Positions 16,677 through 26,454 are shown, counted from the first letter of the stretch. The stretch: DNA of 64,000 nucleotides from CAVPOO01 sp963707015 (GCA_963707015.1 CAVPOO010000013.1:62001-126000); one strand, 5' to 3'. Notes: generated by a model from the sequence alone, not told the origin. Numbers and translations: made by a program.

Positions 16677-18026
16677 TCAGAGGAGTGAAGTCGCCTCGGG
16701 CGAGAATGGCGGTACCTCAAGCTCCGGCTCACGGCACGCCTGCCGGATCCGGTCCAGTTCGGGTTCGAGCTGCAGGTTCTGGGTGCGGTTCCAGTGGTCA
16801 AGCAGCGGCAGACATTCCCGAACCAGTGTTCGCAGATGCGGTTCCAGTCGTTCAACCAGCCCCGATTTGAGAAGTTGCATGGCCCGATTGAGGTCCGGTT
16901 CGGCGGGGGGCGGTGCCTCGGCTACAGATTGCAGTGTCGGCGTTGCCGAGGGCATCCAGTCGGAGAGCGGTGGTGCGGTAAGCGATGGTCCGATAGCGGT
17001 AGGCGACGCTGGGACATCCGTGTGCGGTGGTGCGAGATCGGAAAGCGTCGGGATATCGAGAGGCGGGGGCGCCTGATGCCCGCCTTCCTTATAGATTACC
17101 TGATTTCCCCCACTGGAACGTGCCGCCAGCACACGTTCGTCAGCCTCCTTGATAAGATCATCCAGGCGCGTGTCGCGGTGAATGTCCGGTGTGACGATGC
17201 CTGCGCTGAGGGTGATTTTTCCGACAGGCGCCACACTCGGGACTTGCCAGCCGGCAATCTCGGCACACACGCGTCTGGCCAGCCCTCGGGCACCAATGGC
17301 GTTGGCGCCTGGCGATAAGAGTGCAAAGCGATAGCCGTCCAGTCTTGCTGCGATATCCTCGCAGCGAATGTTGCGACGGAGGATTCTGGCTATCTGACGA
17401 GCGATCGCTGCGCCTGGCTCACGGTGGTCTTCGATATTTGCCAGTGTCTCTTGTTGATCAGCCTCCAGCACGATCAGTGCCAGATCGGTGCGATGGCGGA
17501 TCGCATAGGCCACGGCCTGGGTGCCTTGATCGTGGAAGCTGCGTGAGTTAGCCAGGCCTGTGACGGCATCGATCGTTGTATGATGTTCGAGTGTCGCTGC
17601 CGTCTCTTCGAGCTCGCGGGACTTCTGTTGAACTTCTGTCTGAGCCTTTATACGCGCCAGCAGTTGTACTGCATCAAACGGTTTGGTAATGAAGTCGGAT
17701 GCACCGGCAGCAAGTGCGTTTGATTTTGTCCCGTCGTCATCCTCGGCGCCGGTCACGATGATGACGGGGACGTGGCGCAGGTAGTCACTGTCCGAAGTCC
17801 GCATCTCTTGCAGTAGATCCATACCGCCCATGTTGGGCATGGATAAATCCGAGAGTATGGCGGCAAACCCATCATCCCGTTGCAGAATATCAAACGCCTC
17901 CCGCCCGTCGCCGGCCTCTGCGAATTCATAGTGTTCGCTCAGGATTTTCTTTGCGGCCATGCGAATGACCCGCGAGTCATCGACGATCAGGATCTTTGGG
18001 TTTCCGGCACCGGGATTTATTGTCAC
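16677..18026 (-). CDS. response regulator with degenerate GGDEF domain
   Basis: 449 residues. Receiver domain about 10-125 with the acidic pair and phosphoacceptor (ILIVDDSRVIR; LSDLSMPNMGG) and the conserved Lys in ITKPFDA. A GGDEF-fold region follows (about 150-315, starts IDAVTGLANSRSF), but the signature is replaced by LDGYRF, so cyclase activity is unlikely. A proline-rich linker (about 320-370) leads to a helical C-terminus of unknown role. A degenerate domain may bind c-di-GMP or GTP, or signal by protein contact. It lies ~145 bp upstream of yajQ on the same strand. The orphan PAS kinase at 8124 is a possible but unproven partner. Confidence 0.9.
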   Translation of the reverse strand: MTINPGAGNPKILIVDDSRVIRMAAKKILSEHYEFAEAGDGREAFDILQRDDGFAAILSDLSMPNMGGMDLLQEMRTSDSDYLRHVPVIIVTGAEDDDGTKSNALAAGASDFITKPFDAVQLLARIKAQTEVQQKSRELEETAATLEHHTTIDAVTGLANSRSFHDQGTQAVAYAIRHRTDLALIVLEADQQETLANIEDHREPGAAIARQIARILRRNIRCEDIAARLDGYRFALLSPGANAIGARGLARRVCAEIAGWQVPSVAPVGKITLSAGIVTPDIHRDTRLDDLIKEADERVLAARSSGGNQVIYKEGGHQAPPPLDIPTLSDLAPPHTDVPASPTAIGPSLTAPPLSDWMPSATPTLQSVAEAPPPAEPDLNRAMQLLKSGLVERLEPHLRTLVRECLPLLDHWNRTQNLQLEPELDRIRQACREPELEVPPFSPEATSLL

Positions 18027-18158
18027 GTTCGGGCTCCTCAGGCGATAGCGGACTGATAGTGCTCAGATCGGCCTGCCAGAGGCGGGACTTTAGTCGCCGC
18101 AGGGCATACGAAAGGTGCTCTGCAGAGGGACACAGCTATATTCTGCACACACCTTTAT

Positions 18159-18164
18159 TATAAT
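18159..18164 (+). promoter_or_regulatory. TATAAT -10 box, leaderless start likely
   Basis: A perfect TATAAT ends 6 bp before the ATG at 18171, and no Shine-Dalgarno sequence lies between them. Transcription from this box would begin at or next to the ATG, giving a leaderless mRNA. The -35 region is weak. Confidence 0.4.
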
Positions 18165-18170
18165 AGGCCA

Positions 18171-19055
18171 ATGGCCTCTCGCGCCCGTTCCCCGCTGCTG
18201 CCGGTGCTTTTCACCCTGCTGCCGTCCCTCGTTTCTGCAGCCGGCGACGTTGTCAACGAGATGGCGGTTTATTTCGCCGGGCAATACCAGGCGGCAGGGG
18301 AGGTCATCATTCCCGCCGCCGAGCTGGACAGTGAAACCGCGCAGGCGGTCCAGCGCCGGTTTGTTGACCTGTTGCTTCCGACATTGGGGCCGGTTGTCGG
18401 TTACAAGGCCGGTCTGACCAGCCGCACAGCGCAGGCCCGTATTGGTGTCAGTCAACCGGTAGCGGGCAGGTTGCTGCGCGGCATGTTGCGCCAGAGCCCC
18501 GCCCGCATACGGGCCGATGCGGGCGCACGCCTCGCGGTCGAGGGTGATTTGCTGGTGCGTGTCGGCAATGAGTCCATCAACCGGGCGCAGACGGCCGACG
18601 AACTGCTGGCTGGACTCGAGGCGGTGATTCCCTTCGTCGAAGTGCCTGACCTGCTGTTTCGACGCGGTCAGACGCCGAGCGCGGCTATTCTGGTCGCGTT
18701 GAACGTGGGTGCTCGGTTCGGCGTAACTGGCAATGCGGTACCGCTGCATAATGATGGCTCATGGCGGGAGCGGCTGTCTGAGTTTGAAGTCATCCTCTAC
18801 GACGGCGCCGGTGCAACATTGGCGCGCGGGCAGGGAAAGGATCTGCTGGGTGATCCTCTGGAGGTCGTACGCTGGCTGCGGAATACGCTCAATGCGCAGG
18901 GTATCCAGTTAGTGCGGGGGGATCTTTTGTCACTCGGCAGCCTCACGCCGGTGTTACCTGTCGTGAGTGGTCAGGCGATTCGCGCAAGCTACCTGGGTCT
19001 CGACCCCGGGCAAGCGATCGATGTGAGTGTGACCATCGTCGATCCACGCGATTGA
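18171..19055 (+). CDS. exported 2-keto-4-pentenoate hydratase-like protein
   Basis: 294 residues. The first ~23 residues look like a signal peptide (SPLLPVLFTLLPSLVSAAG), unusual for this enzyme family, which is cytoplasmic. The body matches the MhpD/fumarylacetoacetate-hydrolase fold: VGYKAGLTSRTAQARIGVSQP and a central FVEVPDLLF segment where metal-binding acidic residues are expected. Known family reaction: hydration of 2-hydroxypenta-2,4-dienoate in aromatic catabolism. No aromatic-degradation genes are nearby. Export and lack of context suggest a different, periplasmic role. Family is clear; activity is not. Confidence 0.82.
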   Translation: MASRARSPLLPVLFTLLPSLVSAAGDVVNEMAVYFAGQYQAAGEVIIPAAELDSETAQAVQRRFVDLLLPTLGPVVGYKAGLTSRTAQARIGVSQPVAGRLLRGMLRQSPARIRADAGARLAVEGDLLVRVGNESINRAQTADELLAGLEAVIPFVEVPDLLFRRGQTPSAAILVALNVGARFGVTGNAVPLHNDGSWRERLSEFEVILYDGAGATLARGQGKDLLGDPLEVVRWLRNTLNAQGIQLVRGDLLSLGSLTPVLPVVSGQAIRASYLGLDPGQAIDVSVTIVDPRD

Positions 19056-19131
19056 CGGCTGCGACGCTCTCTGTTTGTCGGACGGAAACGCGGCGGCAAG
19101 GCTAAGTCATGCCGAAGGCTGGAATGGGAAG

Positions 19132-19383
<252 letters not shown>

Positions 19384-19438
19384 CTTCCCCCGTCGCGAGA
19401 TAATTGACACATGGCACCGACCGATTCCGCCAAAGTAC

Positions 19439-19470
19439 CAAAAACAAAGGCCTGCAAAGATGCAGGCCTT
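19439..19470 (-). terminator. intrinsic terminator of the H1-like gene
   Basis: A 10-bp stem (AAGGCCTGCA, 19447-19456, with TGCAGGCCTT, 19461-19470), a 4-nt loop and, on the minus strand, a following T-rich tract. It lies 27 bp past the stop of the minus-strand gene at 19497. Confidence 0.85.
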
Positions 19471-19496
19471 GTTAAGGTGGATTGCCGTGAGGTGAC

Positions 19497-19826
19497 CTAG
19501 CGGCGCCCTACGGTTTTCCTCTGGGTTGGTCTTTTCTTCGCAACCTTTTTCTTTGTGGTCGCCTTTTTGGCTACCTTTTTCTTGGTGGTGGCCTTCTTGG
19601 CAACCGTTCGCTTCGCAGTCGTTTTCTTGGCGACCTTCTTCTTTGCCGCGGTCTTCTTTGCGACTTTCTTTTTTGCTACCTTCTTTTTCGGTGCAGCCTT
19701 CTTCCGTGTAGTGGTCTTCGCTACCTTCTTCTTCGTGGCAACCTTGCGTTTCGGTGCCACCTTCCGTTTCGGCGCAGCCTTCCTTACTGTCGTCTTGCGT
19801 GTCACTACTTTCTTTCTCATAGCCAT
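19497..19826 (-). CDS. histone H1-like lysine/alanine-rich DNA-binding protein
   Basis: 109 residues, almost entirely Lys, Ala, Thr, Arg and Val in repeats such as KKKVAKKATTKKKVAKK. This resembles the C-terminal tail of eukaryotic histone H1 and bacterial AlgP/Hc1/BpH1-type nucleoid proteins. There is no folded domain. Known: such tails condense DNA non-specifically and are often length-variable because the gene is repetitive. Start at the ATG 19824-19826, with a very strong Shine-Dalgarno (AGGAGG) nine bases upstream. A good terminator follows, so it is a single-gene, probably highly expressed unit. Confidence 0.9.
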   Translation of the reverse strand: MAMRKKVVTRKTTVRKAAPKRKVAPKRKVATKKKVAKTTTRKKAAPKKKVAKKKVAKKTAAKKKVAKKTTAKRTVAKKATTKKKVAKKATTKKKVAKKRPTQRKTVGRR

Positions 19827-20030
19827 GAGGAAAACCTCCTGTTTAATGGTACGCGCAACTTAACGGCATGCGAAATTCCAAACTTTAATAAAAAATAAAA
19901 CGATAGCGTGCATAAATGATGTTGCACTCGATAAAGCGACGCTAACATAACAACGTCTGATAAGATGGGATGTCGTGGTGGTATAGTTAGCCGCGTTTTT
20001 TCTCACACGGAAACGAAACGGTTGCCGCTG

Positions 20031-21404
20031 ATGAACAACCTGATAAGGGAGTCGCGAGATACGTTTAATGCGCTGGTCTGGGGCAGTGATCTGCGAAGCC
20101 TGCGGGGTGTACGGCTGTTGCTGGTGCGCGTGGTCCGCATCATCCATGTCCTGATACGCGATCTTCTCAGCGGCCAGCTCAGCCTGCGGGCAATGAGCCT
20201 TGTCTATACGACCCTTCTGTCTCTGGTCCCCTTGCTCGCTGTCAGTTTCTCCGTGCTGAAGGGGTTTGGCGTCCATAATCAGGTTGAGCCTTTGCTGCTG
20301 AACTTCCTCGGGCCCCTGGGTCCCAAGGGTGAAGAGGTGGCCGGGCTCATCATCGAGTTCGTGGAAAACGTCAAGGTGGGAGTGCTTGGTTCCTTGGGTC
20401 TGGCGCTTCTCATCTATACCGTGGTATCGCTGGTTCAAAAGATTGAGGCGGCTTTTAATGATGTCTGGCGGATCGAGAGTCAACGGAGTCTTTCCCAGCG
20501 CTTCAGCAATTATCTGAGCGTCATCCTGATTGGTCCGGTGATGATGTTCACGGCGCTGGGTATCACGGCCTCGGTCATGAACAACAGTCTGGTTCAACGC
20601 GTTGTTTCGATTGAACCTTTCGGGTCCGTATTAATTACGCTGGGGCGACTGATGCCCTATTTGCTGGTCTGTCTGGCATTCAGCTTTGTCTATGTCTTCA
20701 TTCCGAATACCCGTGTCAAACCGAGTGCGGGTGTGCTTGGGGGGCTTGTTGCCGGGAGTCTATGGCAGACGACGGGCTGGGCGTTCGCGGCCTTTATCGC
20801 CGGTTCAGCCAAATATGCCGCGATCTACTCCAGTTTCGCGATTCTTATCCTGTTTCTGATCTGGCTGTACATAAATTGGCTGGTACTGCTGGTAGGTGCG
20901 CAGATTTCCTTCTACGTTCAGAATCCGCAGTACCTGACCATGACGCAGGTGCGCCTTGTGCTCAGCAACCGATTCAAGGAACGCCTGGCGCTGGTGATCA
21001 TGTATCTGGTCGCGTCGAACCATTATCACAAGCATGAGCCCTGGCGACGTGACACACTGGCAGAACGTCTGGATCTGCCCGATGAAGCGGTACGGAGGCT
21101 GTTAGATATCCTGGTCGGCGCGGGCTACCTCGTGGAGACGGCAGCTGACCCGTGTGGCTACCTGCCAGCCATGGACAGCGATACCGTGCAGGTCGCCGAT
21201 TTGCTTGCTGCGGTGCGTCAGGCAGGGGAGAGCCGGTTCTTGTCCGCGGCACGTCTGGCGTCTGCCGTGCCGCTCGATGAGCTTATGCATCGTATCGAAA
21301 GCGCCGCTGGCGACGCCTTGGGGGACACGACAGTTCGGAGCCTGGTGTTGGCGGAGAAGCATCCGGACACAGCCACTCGAGGCGCCGAGACTGCCGGCAG
21401 ATGA
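20031..21404 (+). CDS. yihY: YihY/BrkB-family inner-membrane protein
   Basis: 457 residues from ATG 20031 (MNNLIRESRD); an earlier in-frame ATG at 19965 adds 22 residues that look non-coding. About six membrane helices span residues 35-300. Family motifs are SLVYTTLLSLVPLLAVSFSV, FNDVWRIE and FAAFIAGSAKYAAIYSSFA. The C-terminal ~150 residues are soluble and winged-helix-like (DTLAERLDLPDEAVRRLLDIL), as in longer members. Formerly called RNase BN, but that activity belongs to ElaC; the true role is uncertain. Its stop overlaps the next gene's ATG (ATGA), so the two are co-translated. Confidence 0.92.
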   Translation: MNNLIRESRDTFNALVWGSDLRSLRGVRLLLVRVVRIIHVLIRDLLSGQLSLRAMSLVYTTLLSLVPLLAVSFSVLKGFGVHNQVEPLLLNFLGPLGPKGEEVAGLIIEFVENVKVGVLGSLGLALLIYTVVSLVQKIEAAFNDVWRIESQRSLSQRFSNYLSVILIGPVMMFTALGITASVMNNSLVQRVVSIEPFGSVLITLGRLMPYLLVCLAFSFVYVFIPNTRVKPSAGVLGGLVAGSLWQTTGWAFAAFIAGSAKYAAIYSSFAILILFLIWLYINWLVLLVGAQISFYVQNPQYLTMTQVRLVLSNRFKERLALVIMYLVASNHYHKHEPWRRDTLAERLDLPDEAVRRLLDILVGAGYLVETAADPCGYLPAMDSDTVQVADLLAAVRQAGESRFLSAARLASAVPLDELMHRIESAAGDALGDTTVRSLVLAEKHPDTATRGAETAGR

Positions 21405-21967
21405 GCGAGGCGGATGCTGCCGAATCGGGTGCTCGGCAGAGACGCCGCTGGCGGCGTGTACTTGTGCAGACGCTGATCGTGGCCGCCATTTTCGGTCTTG
21501 TGCGCTTCTGGCAGCTCCGCGACCTGACCCGTGGGCCGGCGCCCGAGATTATCGCGCAGACACTTGACGGTGAGAAGGTTCGATTGTCAGCGATGCGGGG
21601 CCGACCGGTGCTGGTGCACTTCTGGGCAAGCTGGTGTCCCGTCTGTCGTATGGAAGAGCAGGGCATCCATGCAATCGCGGAGGACCACGCCGTCTTGACG
21701 GTGGCGCTGGATACGGCAACGCCGCAAGCGATGCGCCGCTATCTTCTGCGCAAGGGGCTCAGCTTTCCGGTTATTCGCGATGCGCAAGGCGTGATCGGCG
21801 CGGAGTACGGTGTGTCGGGTGTGCCGGCAAGTTTTGTCGTGGACAGCGCGGGCATCATCCGTTTTGCGGAGGTGGGCTATACGACGGAGTGGGGGCTGCG
21901 CGCGCGCCTGTGGCTGAACCGGATTCTCTACGGCAACCGCCAGGCGGGCCGGGAACCGACCCGATGA
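21401..21967 (+). CDS. membrane-anchored TlpA/DsbE-like thioredoxin
   Basis: 188 residues. One N-terminal anchor (VLVQTLIVAAIFGLVRFW, about 21-38), then a thioredoxin domain facing the periplasm: VLVHFWASWCPVC (active-site WCPVC) and SGVPASFVVD with the cis-Pro. It resembles ScsD/TlpA reductases that act on envelope thiols or copper-exposed proteins. ATGA overlap with yihY shows one transcription unit. Distinct from the WCPPC protein at 12227-12757. Confidence 0.9.
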   Translation: MSEADAAESGARQRRRWRRVLVQTLIVAAIFGLVRFWQLRDLTRGPAPEIIAQTLDGEKVRLSAMRGRPVLVHFWASWCPVCRMEEQGIHAIAEDHAVLTVALDTATPQAMRRYLLRKGLSFPVIRDAQGVIGAEYGVSGVPASFVVDSAGIIRFAEVGYTTEWGLRARLWLNRILYGNRQAGREPTR

Positions 21968-22028
21968 GAGAAACTTCGGTGTTCGTCAGTGGCTTTCCAT
22001 GGCCGGCAACCGCGGTGCGCGCCCCGGG

Positions 22029-23849
22029 CTAGCTGACGGCGGCTCGGGACGCGCGACGGCGGTCCTGTTCGGAGAGAAATTTCTTGCGCAGACGGATATG
22101 CTTGGGCGTAACTTCCACCAGTTCATCGTCATCAATGAACTCCAGTGCCTGTTCCAGCGAGAGTCGGATGGGCGGTGTGAGTAAAATATTCTCATCACTG
22201 CCCGCGGCACGGATATTGGTCAGTTGCTTCGCCTTGAGCGGGTTGACCACCAGGTCGTTGTCCCTTGAATGGATGCCGACAATCATACCCTCATAGACTT
22301 GATCGCCATGGCCGATGAACAGCCGTCCGCGTTCCTGCAGGTTGAACAGGGCATAGGCGAGCGCCTTGCCCTTCGCGTTCGCAACCAGCACGCCATTGGT
22401 TCGACGACCGAATTCGCCGCGCTTGACGGGGGCATAGTGATCAAAGACGTTATACATCAGGCCCGTGCCCTGGGTGGTTGTCAGAAACTCTGTCCGAAAG
22501 CCGATCAGTCCACGCGAGGGAGCGAGGTAATCAAGTCTTACACGGCCCTTGCCGTCCGGCACCATGTCCTTGAGGTCGGCGCCGCGTTCGCCCAGTTTTT
22601 CCATGATCGCACCCTGATGCTGTTCTTCGATGTCGACGGTCAACTGCTCATAGGGTTCCTGGCTCTTCCCGTCGATCTCGCGAACGATTACCTCGGGTTT
22701 GGAGACACCGAGCTCATAGCCTTCGCGGCGCATGTTTTCGATGAGTATGGCGAGATGCAGTTCACCGCGACCGGAGACCCGGAACTTGTCAGGATCGTCG
22801 GTTGACTCCACACGCAGCGCGACATTGTGTAAAAGCTCGCGCTGAAGTCGCTCGCGGATTTGCCGCGAGGTAAGGAACTTGCCGTCCTGCCCGGCGAAGG
22901 GCGATTTGTTGACCTGGAAGGTCATGCTCACCGTGGGCTCGTCGACGGTCAGCGCTTTCAGTGGCTCGACGGCAGCCGGATCGCAGAGGGTGTCAGAGAT
23001 ACGCAGGTCATCGACCCCGGTGAACGCGATGATATCGCCGGCCTGGGCCTCGGGGACTTCGATGCGCTCCAGGCCAAGGAATCCCAGGATCTGCAGCATC
23101 CTGCCGCTGCGTTTCGTACCGTACTGGTCGACGATGGTGACGGCAGAATTGGCTGCGATCCTTCCGCGGGCAATACGGCCGATACCGATAACGCCAACAT
23201 AGTTGTTGTAGTCCAGTGAACTCACCCGCATCTGGAATGGCCCGTTCGGGTCAACCTGTGGGGGCGGAACCTCACTGATGATGGTTTTGAACAAGGGTGT
23301 CATATCCCCGTCACGATTATCGGGATCGAGGGATGCATAGCCATGCAGTCCGGAGGCGTAGATGACGCGAAAATCCAGCTGCTCTTCCGTTGCGCCAAGG
23401 CGGTCGAACAGATCAAACGTCTGGTCAAGTACCCATCCCGGCCTGGCACCAGGCCGGTCGATCTTGTTGATGACCACGATCGGCCTGAAGCCGTGTTCCA
23501 GCGCCTTCTGGGTCACAAACCGGGTCTGGGGCATCGGACCGTCCACTGCGTCGACCAGCAGCAGGACCGAGTCGACCATGGACAGCACACGCTCAACCTC
23601 GCCGCCGAAATCGGCATGGCCGGGTGTGTCGACGATATTGATGCGGTAATTCTGCCAGCGAATCGCGGTGTTCTTGGAGAGAATCGTGATGCCTCGTTCC
23701 CGCTCCAGCTCATTCGAGTCCATGACCCGTTCTGTGGTGGGTGCCCGGGCGCCGAGCGTGCCGGACTGGATCAACAGTTGATCGACAAGCGTGGTCTTGC
23801 CATGATCGACGTGGGCGATGATGGCGATGTTGCGAAGGTTCTCAATCAC
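22029..23849 (-). CDS. typA: ribosome-associated GTPase TypA/BipA
   Basis: 606 residues, full length. G1 AHVDHGKTTLVDQLL near residue 15, switch I/G2 ERERGITI, G3 DTPGHADFGGEVERV and G4 NKIDRPGARP place it in the EF-G-like translational GTPases. The BipA C-terminal domain contains GRGELHLAILIENMRREGYEL. Known: binds the 70S ribosome and is needed for stress, cold adaptation and ribosome assembly. It is a single gene; the promoter side is shared with divergent yjbQ. Confidence 0.97.
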   Translation of the reverse strand: MIENLRNIAIIAHVDHGKTTLVDQLLIQSGTLGARAPTTERVMDSNELERERGITILSKNTAIRWQNYRINIVDTPGHADFGGEVERVLSMVDSVLLLVDAVDGPMPQTRFVTQKALEHGFRPIVVINKIDRPGARPGWVLDQTFDLFDRLGATEEQLDFRVIYASGLHGYASLDPDNRDGDMTPLFKTIISEVPPPQVDPNGPFQMRVSSLDYNNYVGVIGIGRIARGRIAANSAVTIVDQYGTKRSGRMLQILGFLGLERIEVPEAQAGDIIAFTGVDDLRISDTLCDPAAVEPLKALTVDEPTVSMTFQVNKSPFAGQDGKFLTSRQIRERLQRELLHNVALRVESTDDPDKFRVSGRGELHLAILIENMRREGYELGVSKPEVIVREIDGKSQEPYEQLTVDIEEQHQGAIMEKLGERGADLKDMVPDGKGRVRLDYLAPSRGLIGFRTEFLTTTQGTGLMYNVFDHYAPVKRGEFGRRTNGVLVANAKGKALAYALFNLQERGRLFIGHGDQVYEGMIVGIHSRDNDLVVNPLKAKQLTNIRAAGSDENILLTPPIRLSLEQALEFIDDDELVEVTPKHIRLRKKFLSEQDRRRASRAAVS

Positions 23850-23997
23850 GATTCTAACAGGCTCGCTGGGGTAAAAGGTTGCTTATTATACAGGAGAAGA
23901 GCGGTTTCCGGATCGCCAATTACGCGCGTGCTCGGGTGTTCCCGTGGCCCGGTGCTGCGCTATCCTAGGGGTCCATTGTCCCGCCTGGATACTGCCA

Positions 23998-24414
23998 ATG
24001 GTCTTTCAGGAATCTTTCGAAATATCAACACATGGGCGAGGAAGCTATCCGATAACCGGAGACGTCCAGTCGCGGGTTCGGACCTCAAGGCTCCGCACCG
24101 GACTGTGCCACCTTTTTGTGCACCATACGAGCGCTTCGCTGATCCTGTGTGAGAATGCCGATCCGGATGTGCGGTCCGACCTGGATCGCTTTATGGCACG
24201 CCTGGTGCCGGACGGGGATCCACTGTTCGAACACCGGGCGGAAGGTCCTGACGACATGGCGGCACATATCCGTACCATTCTCACGGATTCCGGCCTGACC
24301 CTGCCGGTGAGCAGCGGTCGATGTAATCTGGGCACCTGGCAGGGTGTTTATCTCTGGGAGCATCGCACGAGTCCGCATCGGCGCCGGTTGACCGTCACGG
24401 TGTACGGGGAATAA
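23998..24414 (+). CDS. yjbQ: YjbQ/UPF0047 family protein
   Basis: 138 residues from ATG 23998; the frame is open upstream but homology begins here. Conserved motifs are CHLFVHHTSASLILCENADPDV, DMAAHIRTIL and the C-terminal LGTWQGVYLWEHR. Known: UPF0047 proteins form trimers with a clustered His site and show weak thiamine-phosphate synthase activity; the physiological role is unclear. The promoter region is shared with divergent typA. Confidence 0.92.
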   Translation: MVFQESFEISTHGRGSYPITGDVQSRVRTSRLRTGLCHLFVHHTSASLILCENADPDVRSDLDRFMARLVPDGDPLFEHRAEGPDDMAAHIRTILTDSGLTLPVSSGRCNLGTWQGVYLWEHRTSPHRRRLTVTVYGE

Positions 24415-24465
24415 CGTCAGGACCGGCGCAGCGCGCCCGCATTGCGGTTGTTTTGACCGCTGCAG

Positions 24466-24624
24466 ATGGCCGCTTATCGCCTTGCCCGGAGGGGGCCACC
24501 GAGCCGCGCCATTGCCGCGTTACAGCGCTTGACAAGGGTTCCTGCCATTGACCGCGAGCTGCGCCTTGCACTGGCACCGCTCGGTGGCTCTGAACCCGGC
24601 AATATCACCTTGAAGGAGTACTAG
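24466..24624 (+). CDS. possible small protein (52 aa), unrecognised
   Basis: An ATG-started frame follows yjbQ and ends at 24624 (N-term MAAYRLARRGPPSRAIAALQ, C-term GNITLKEY). It has plausible composition but no recognised family, no clear Shine-Dalgarno, and overlaps the yhcB stop on the other strand by four bases. It may be a remnant. Weakly supported. Confidence 0.2.
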   Translation: MAAYRLARRGPPSRAIAALQRLTRVPAIDRELRLALAPLGGSEPGNITLKEY

Positions 24625-25184
24625 TCGTTTCCCGCCTGTGGGCGCATGGATGGCATGCCCGGCTTTTCCGGGGCGTCGGCCGGTCGTTCCGGCTGCGGAG
24701 GTACGTTCGGCCGGCTTTTCGGGTGCAATTCCACGACCTCGTCCAGTTCGGGGACGTGGGGAGCATCACCCAGGTAGGACTCATCAATATCGTCTCCCGG
24801 CCGGGCCTGCACTGGAACCGCTTCGTCACTGTCGGGCGCGGGCGGCGGGGAAGCCGCTGTTTGCCTGTCATCGAGCTTTTCGTGTCCGGGAAGATCCAGC
24901 TGCAGCGAGTGCGGGTGTTCTTCGCACAGCGTCTGGGCGCCCGCGGCAAGGTGTTGGTAAATTGCCCGATAGCCGTCCGTCATCTGCTCGAACAGCTCCG
25001 CGGTTTTCTTGAAATGCTGATTGACCTGAGCACGGTACTCGGTCTGTCCCTTGCGCGCGTCTGCCAGCTCCCCCGCGAGTAGCTTGCAGCGGCGTTTGTG
25101 GGGCAGCACCAGCCATGCGATCAGGAAGCCGGAACCCGCGCCCAGCGCAAAGATGATGATGCCCGCAGCCCAGTTCAAGGCCAT
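24621..25184 (-). CDS. yhcB: YhcB-like (DUF1043) inner-membrane protein
   Basis: 187 residues against ~130 in E. coli. N-terminal membrane helix (AAGIIIFALGAGSGFLIAWL), then the family-defining coiled coil FKKTAELFEQMTDGYRAIYQHL at about 58-79. The C-terminal ~90 residues are disordered, Pro- and acid-rich, and longer than usual. Known: YhcB interacts with cell-division and envelope-synthesis proteins and coordinates envelope growth. It is isolated here; the usual neighbours degQ or zapE are not seen. Confidence 0.9.
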   Translation of the reverse strand: MALNWAAGIIIFALGAGSGFLIAWLVLPHKRRCKLLAGELADARKGQTEYRAQVNQHFKKTAELFEQMTDGYRAIYQHLAAGAQTLCEEHPHSLQLDLPGHEKLDDRQTAASPPPAPDSDEAVPVQARPGDDIDESYLGDAPHVPELDEVVELHPKSRPNVPPQPERPADAPEKPGMPSMRPQAGND

Positions 25185-25343
25185 GTCAGACGTGTCCAGG
25201 ATGCATTGCTCTTCCCCGCTACCCGACGCGTGATCCGTCGCCCGTCATTTCAATGACGGTAGTTGCCGATTGAACCACGTTGGGAGGGAGATTTACAGCC
25301 GCTGCCGGATTGTCCCCGGATTACCCTGGTGTGCAAGGGATAC

Positions 25344-26129
25344 CTATCGACCGGAAGGTGTCCGCCGTCGGGCAGCGCGCCTGTTGCGGTGCCACTTGTA
25401 CCAGACCGTTTCATTGCTTCCCGCCGGATAAATGAGCCGCTTCATGCGGCGAAACGGGTTTCCGAAAAAGCGGTTGAAGCCCTGTCCCAGGGCGCTGCGC
25501 TGGGACAGTTGTGATTCCCCGGGTGTGAGGCGCTCCGCTTGAAAACGCCGTTTGAGCTTGTACAGATGATAAATGTCTTCCCGGATGAGCTTTTCGAACA
25601 GGCGCTTACTCCATCCCCCGAGCGGGGTGTTCCGCCGACGGAAATGCATGCAGATCTGGAAATCGATGAGATGCGGTTTGTTGTCCTTGCCAACAATGAT
25701 GTTTCCGCGTTTGTTGAGGTCCGCATAAAAGATTCCGCGTAGGTGGATTTGCCGGATAATCGCGCTCAGCCGATCGAAGAAATCGTCCGGTAATGGCTTG
25801 CCGCGCCCCCATTCGGCGAGGGTTTCGCCGTCGACATACTCGTGAAAGTATCCGCGTGAACCGTACCTGGAGCCCAGTGCGGGTATGCCCTCGATGCCGG
25901 CGACACGTTGATAGATCCGGTATTCGTGCCGCGACATGAGGGCCGCGAAGGGGCGCAATAACACACCGAAAATGAAACGGAAGTCGCTCAGCTTCAGGAC
26001 ATGGCGTTGCCCTCCACCGCTTCGATACAGGATATTTACCGAAAAGAAATCCTCCTTGAGAATCTTCTCAAACCTGCAGTTTTGCCCGCCGATGTTTATC
26101 TGTGCAGGACAGGTGCGGCGGCGTGTCAT
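25344..26129 (-). CDS. kinase-fold protein, LPS-core (Kdo/heptose) kinase-like
   Basis: 261 residues with an abbreviated protein-kinase fold: VLKL lysine near 46, catalytic loop FYADLNKRGNIIV (Asp ~137, Asn ~143) and DFG-equivalent LIDFQ (~156). Basic Arg-rich C-terminus. This pattern fits WaaP/InaA/RIO-like sugar kinases that phosphorylate LPS core, as in small stand-alone bacterial members. No other LPS genes flank it, so the substrate is inferred. Heptamer array R3 lies directly upstream, so its promoter must be within or beside the repeat. Confidence 0.75.
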   Translation of the reverse strand: MTRRRTCPAQINIGGQNCRFEKILKEDFFSVNILYRSGGGQRHVLKLSDFRFIFGVLLRPFAALMSRHEYRIYQRVAGIEGIPALGSRYGSRGYFHEYVDGETLAEWGRGKPLPDDFFDRLSAIIRQIHLRGIFYADLNKRGNIIVGKDNKPHLIDFQICMHFRRRNTPLGGWSKRLFEKLIREDIYHLYKLKRRFQAERLTPGESQLSQRSALGQGFNRFFGNPFRRMKRLIYPAGSNETVWYKWHRNRRAARRRTPSGR

Positions 26130-26210
26130 TGATAATGCTGAACCGGATGTCCCACGGAGTCACCAAGGTGGTACTGACAAGTCTGGGGCTGAGATCGTGC
26201 CTGGAGGGTA

Positions 26211-26454
<244 letters not shown>

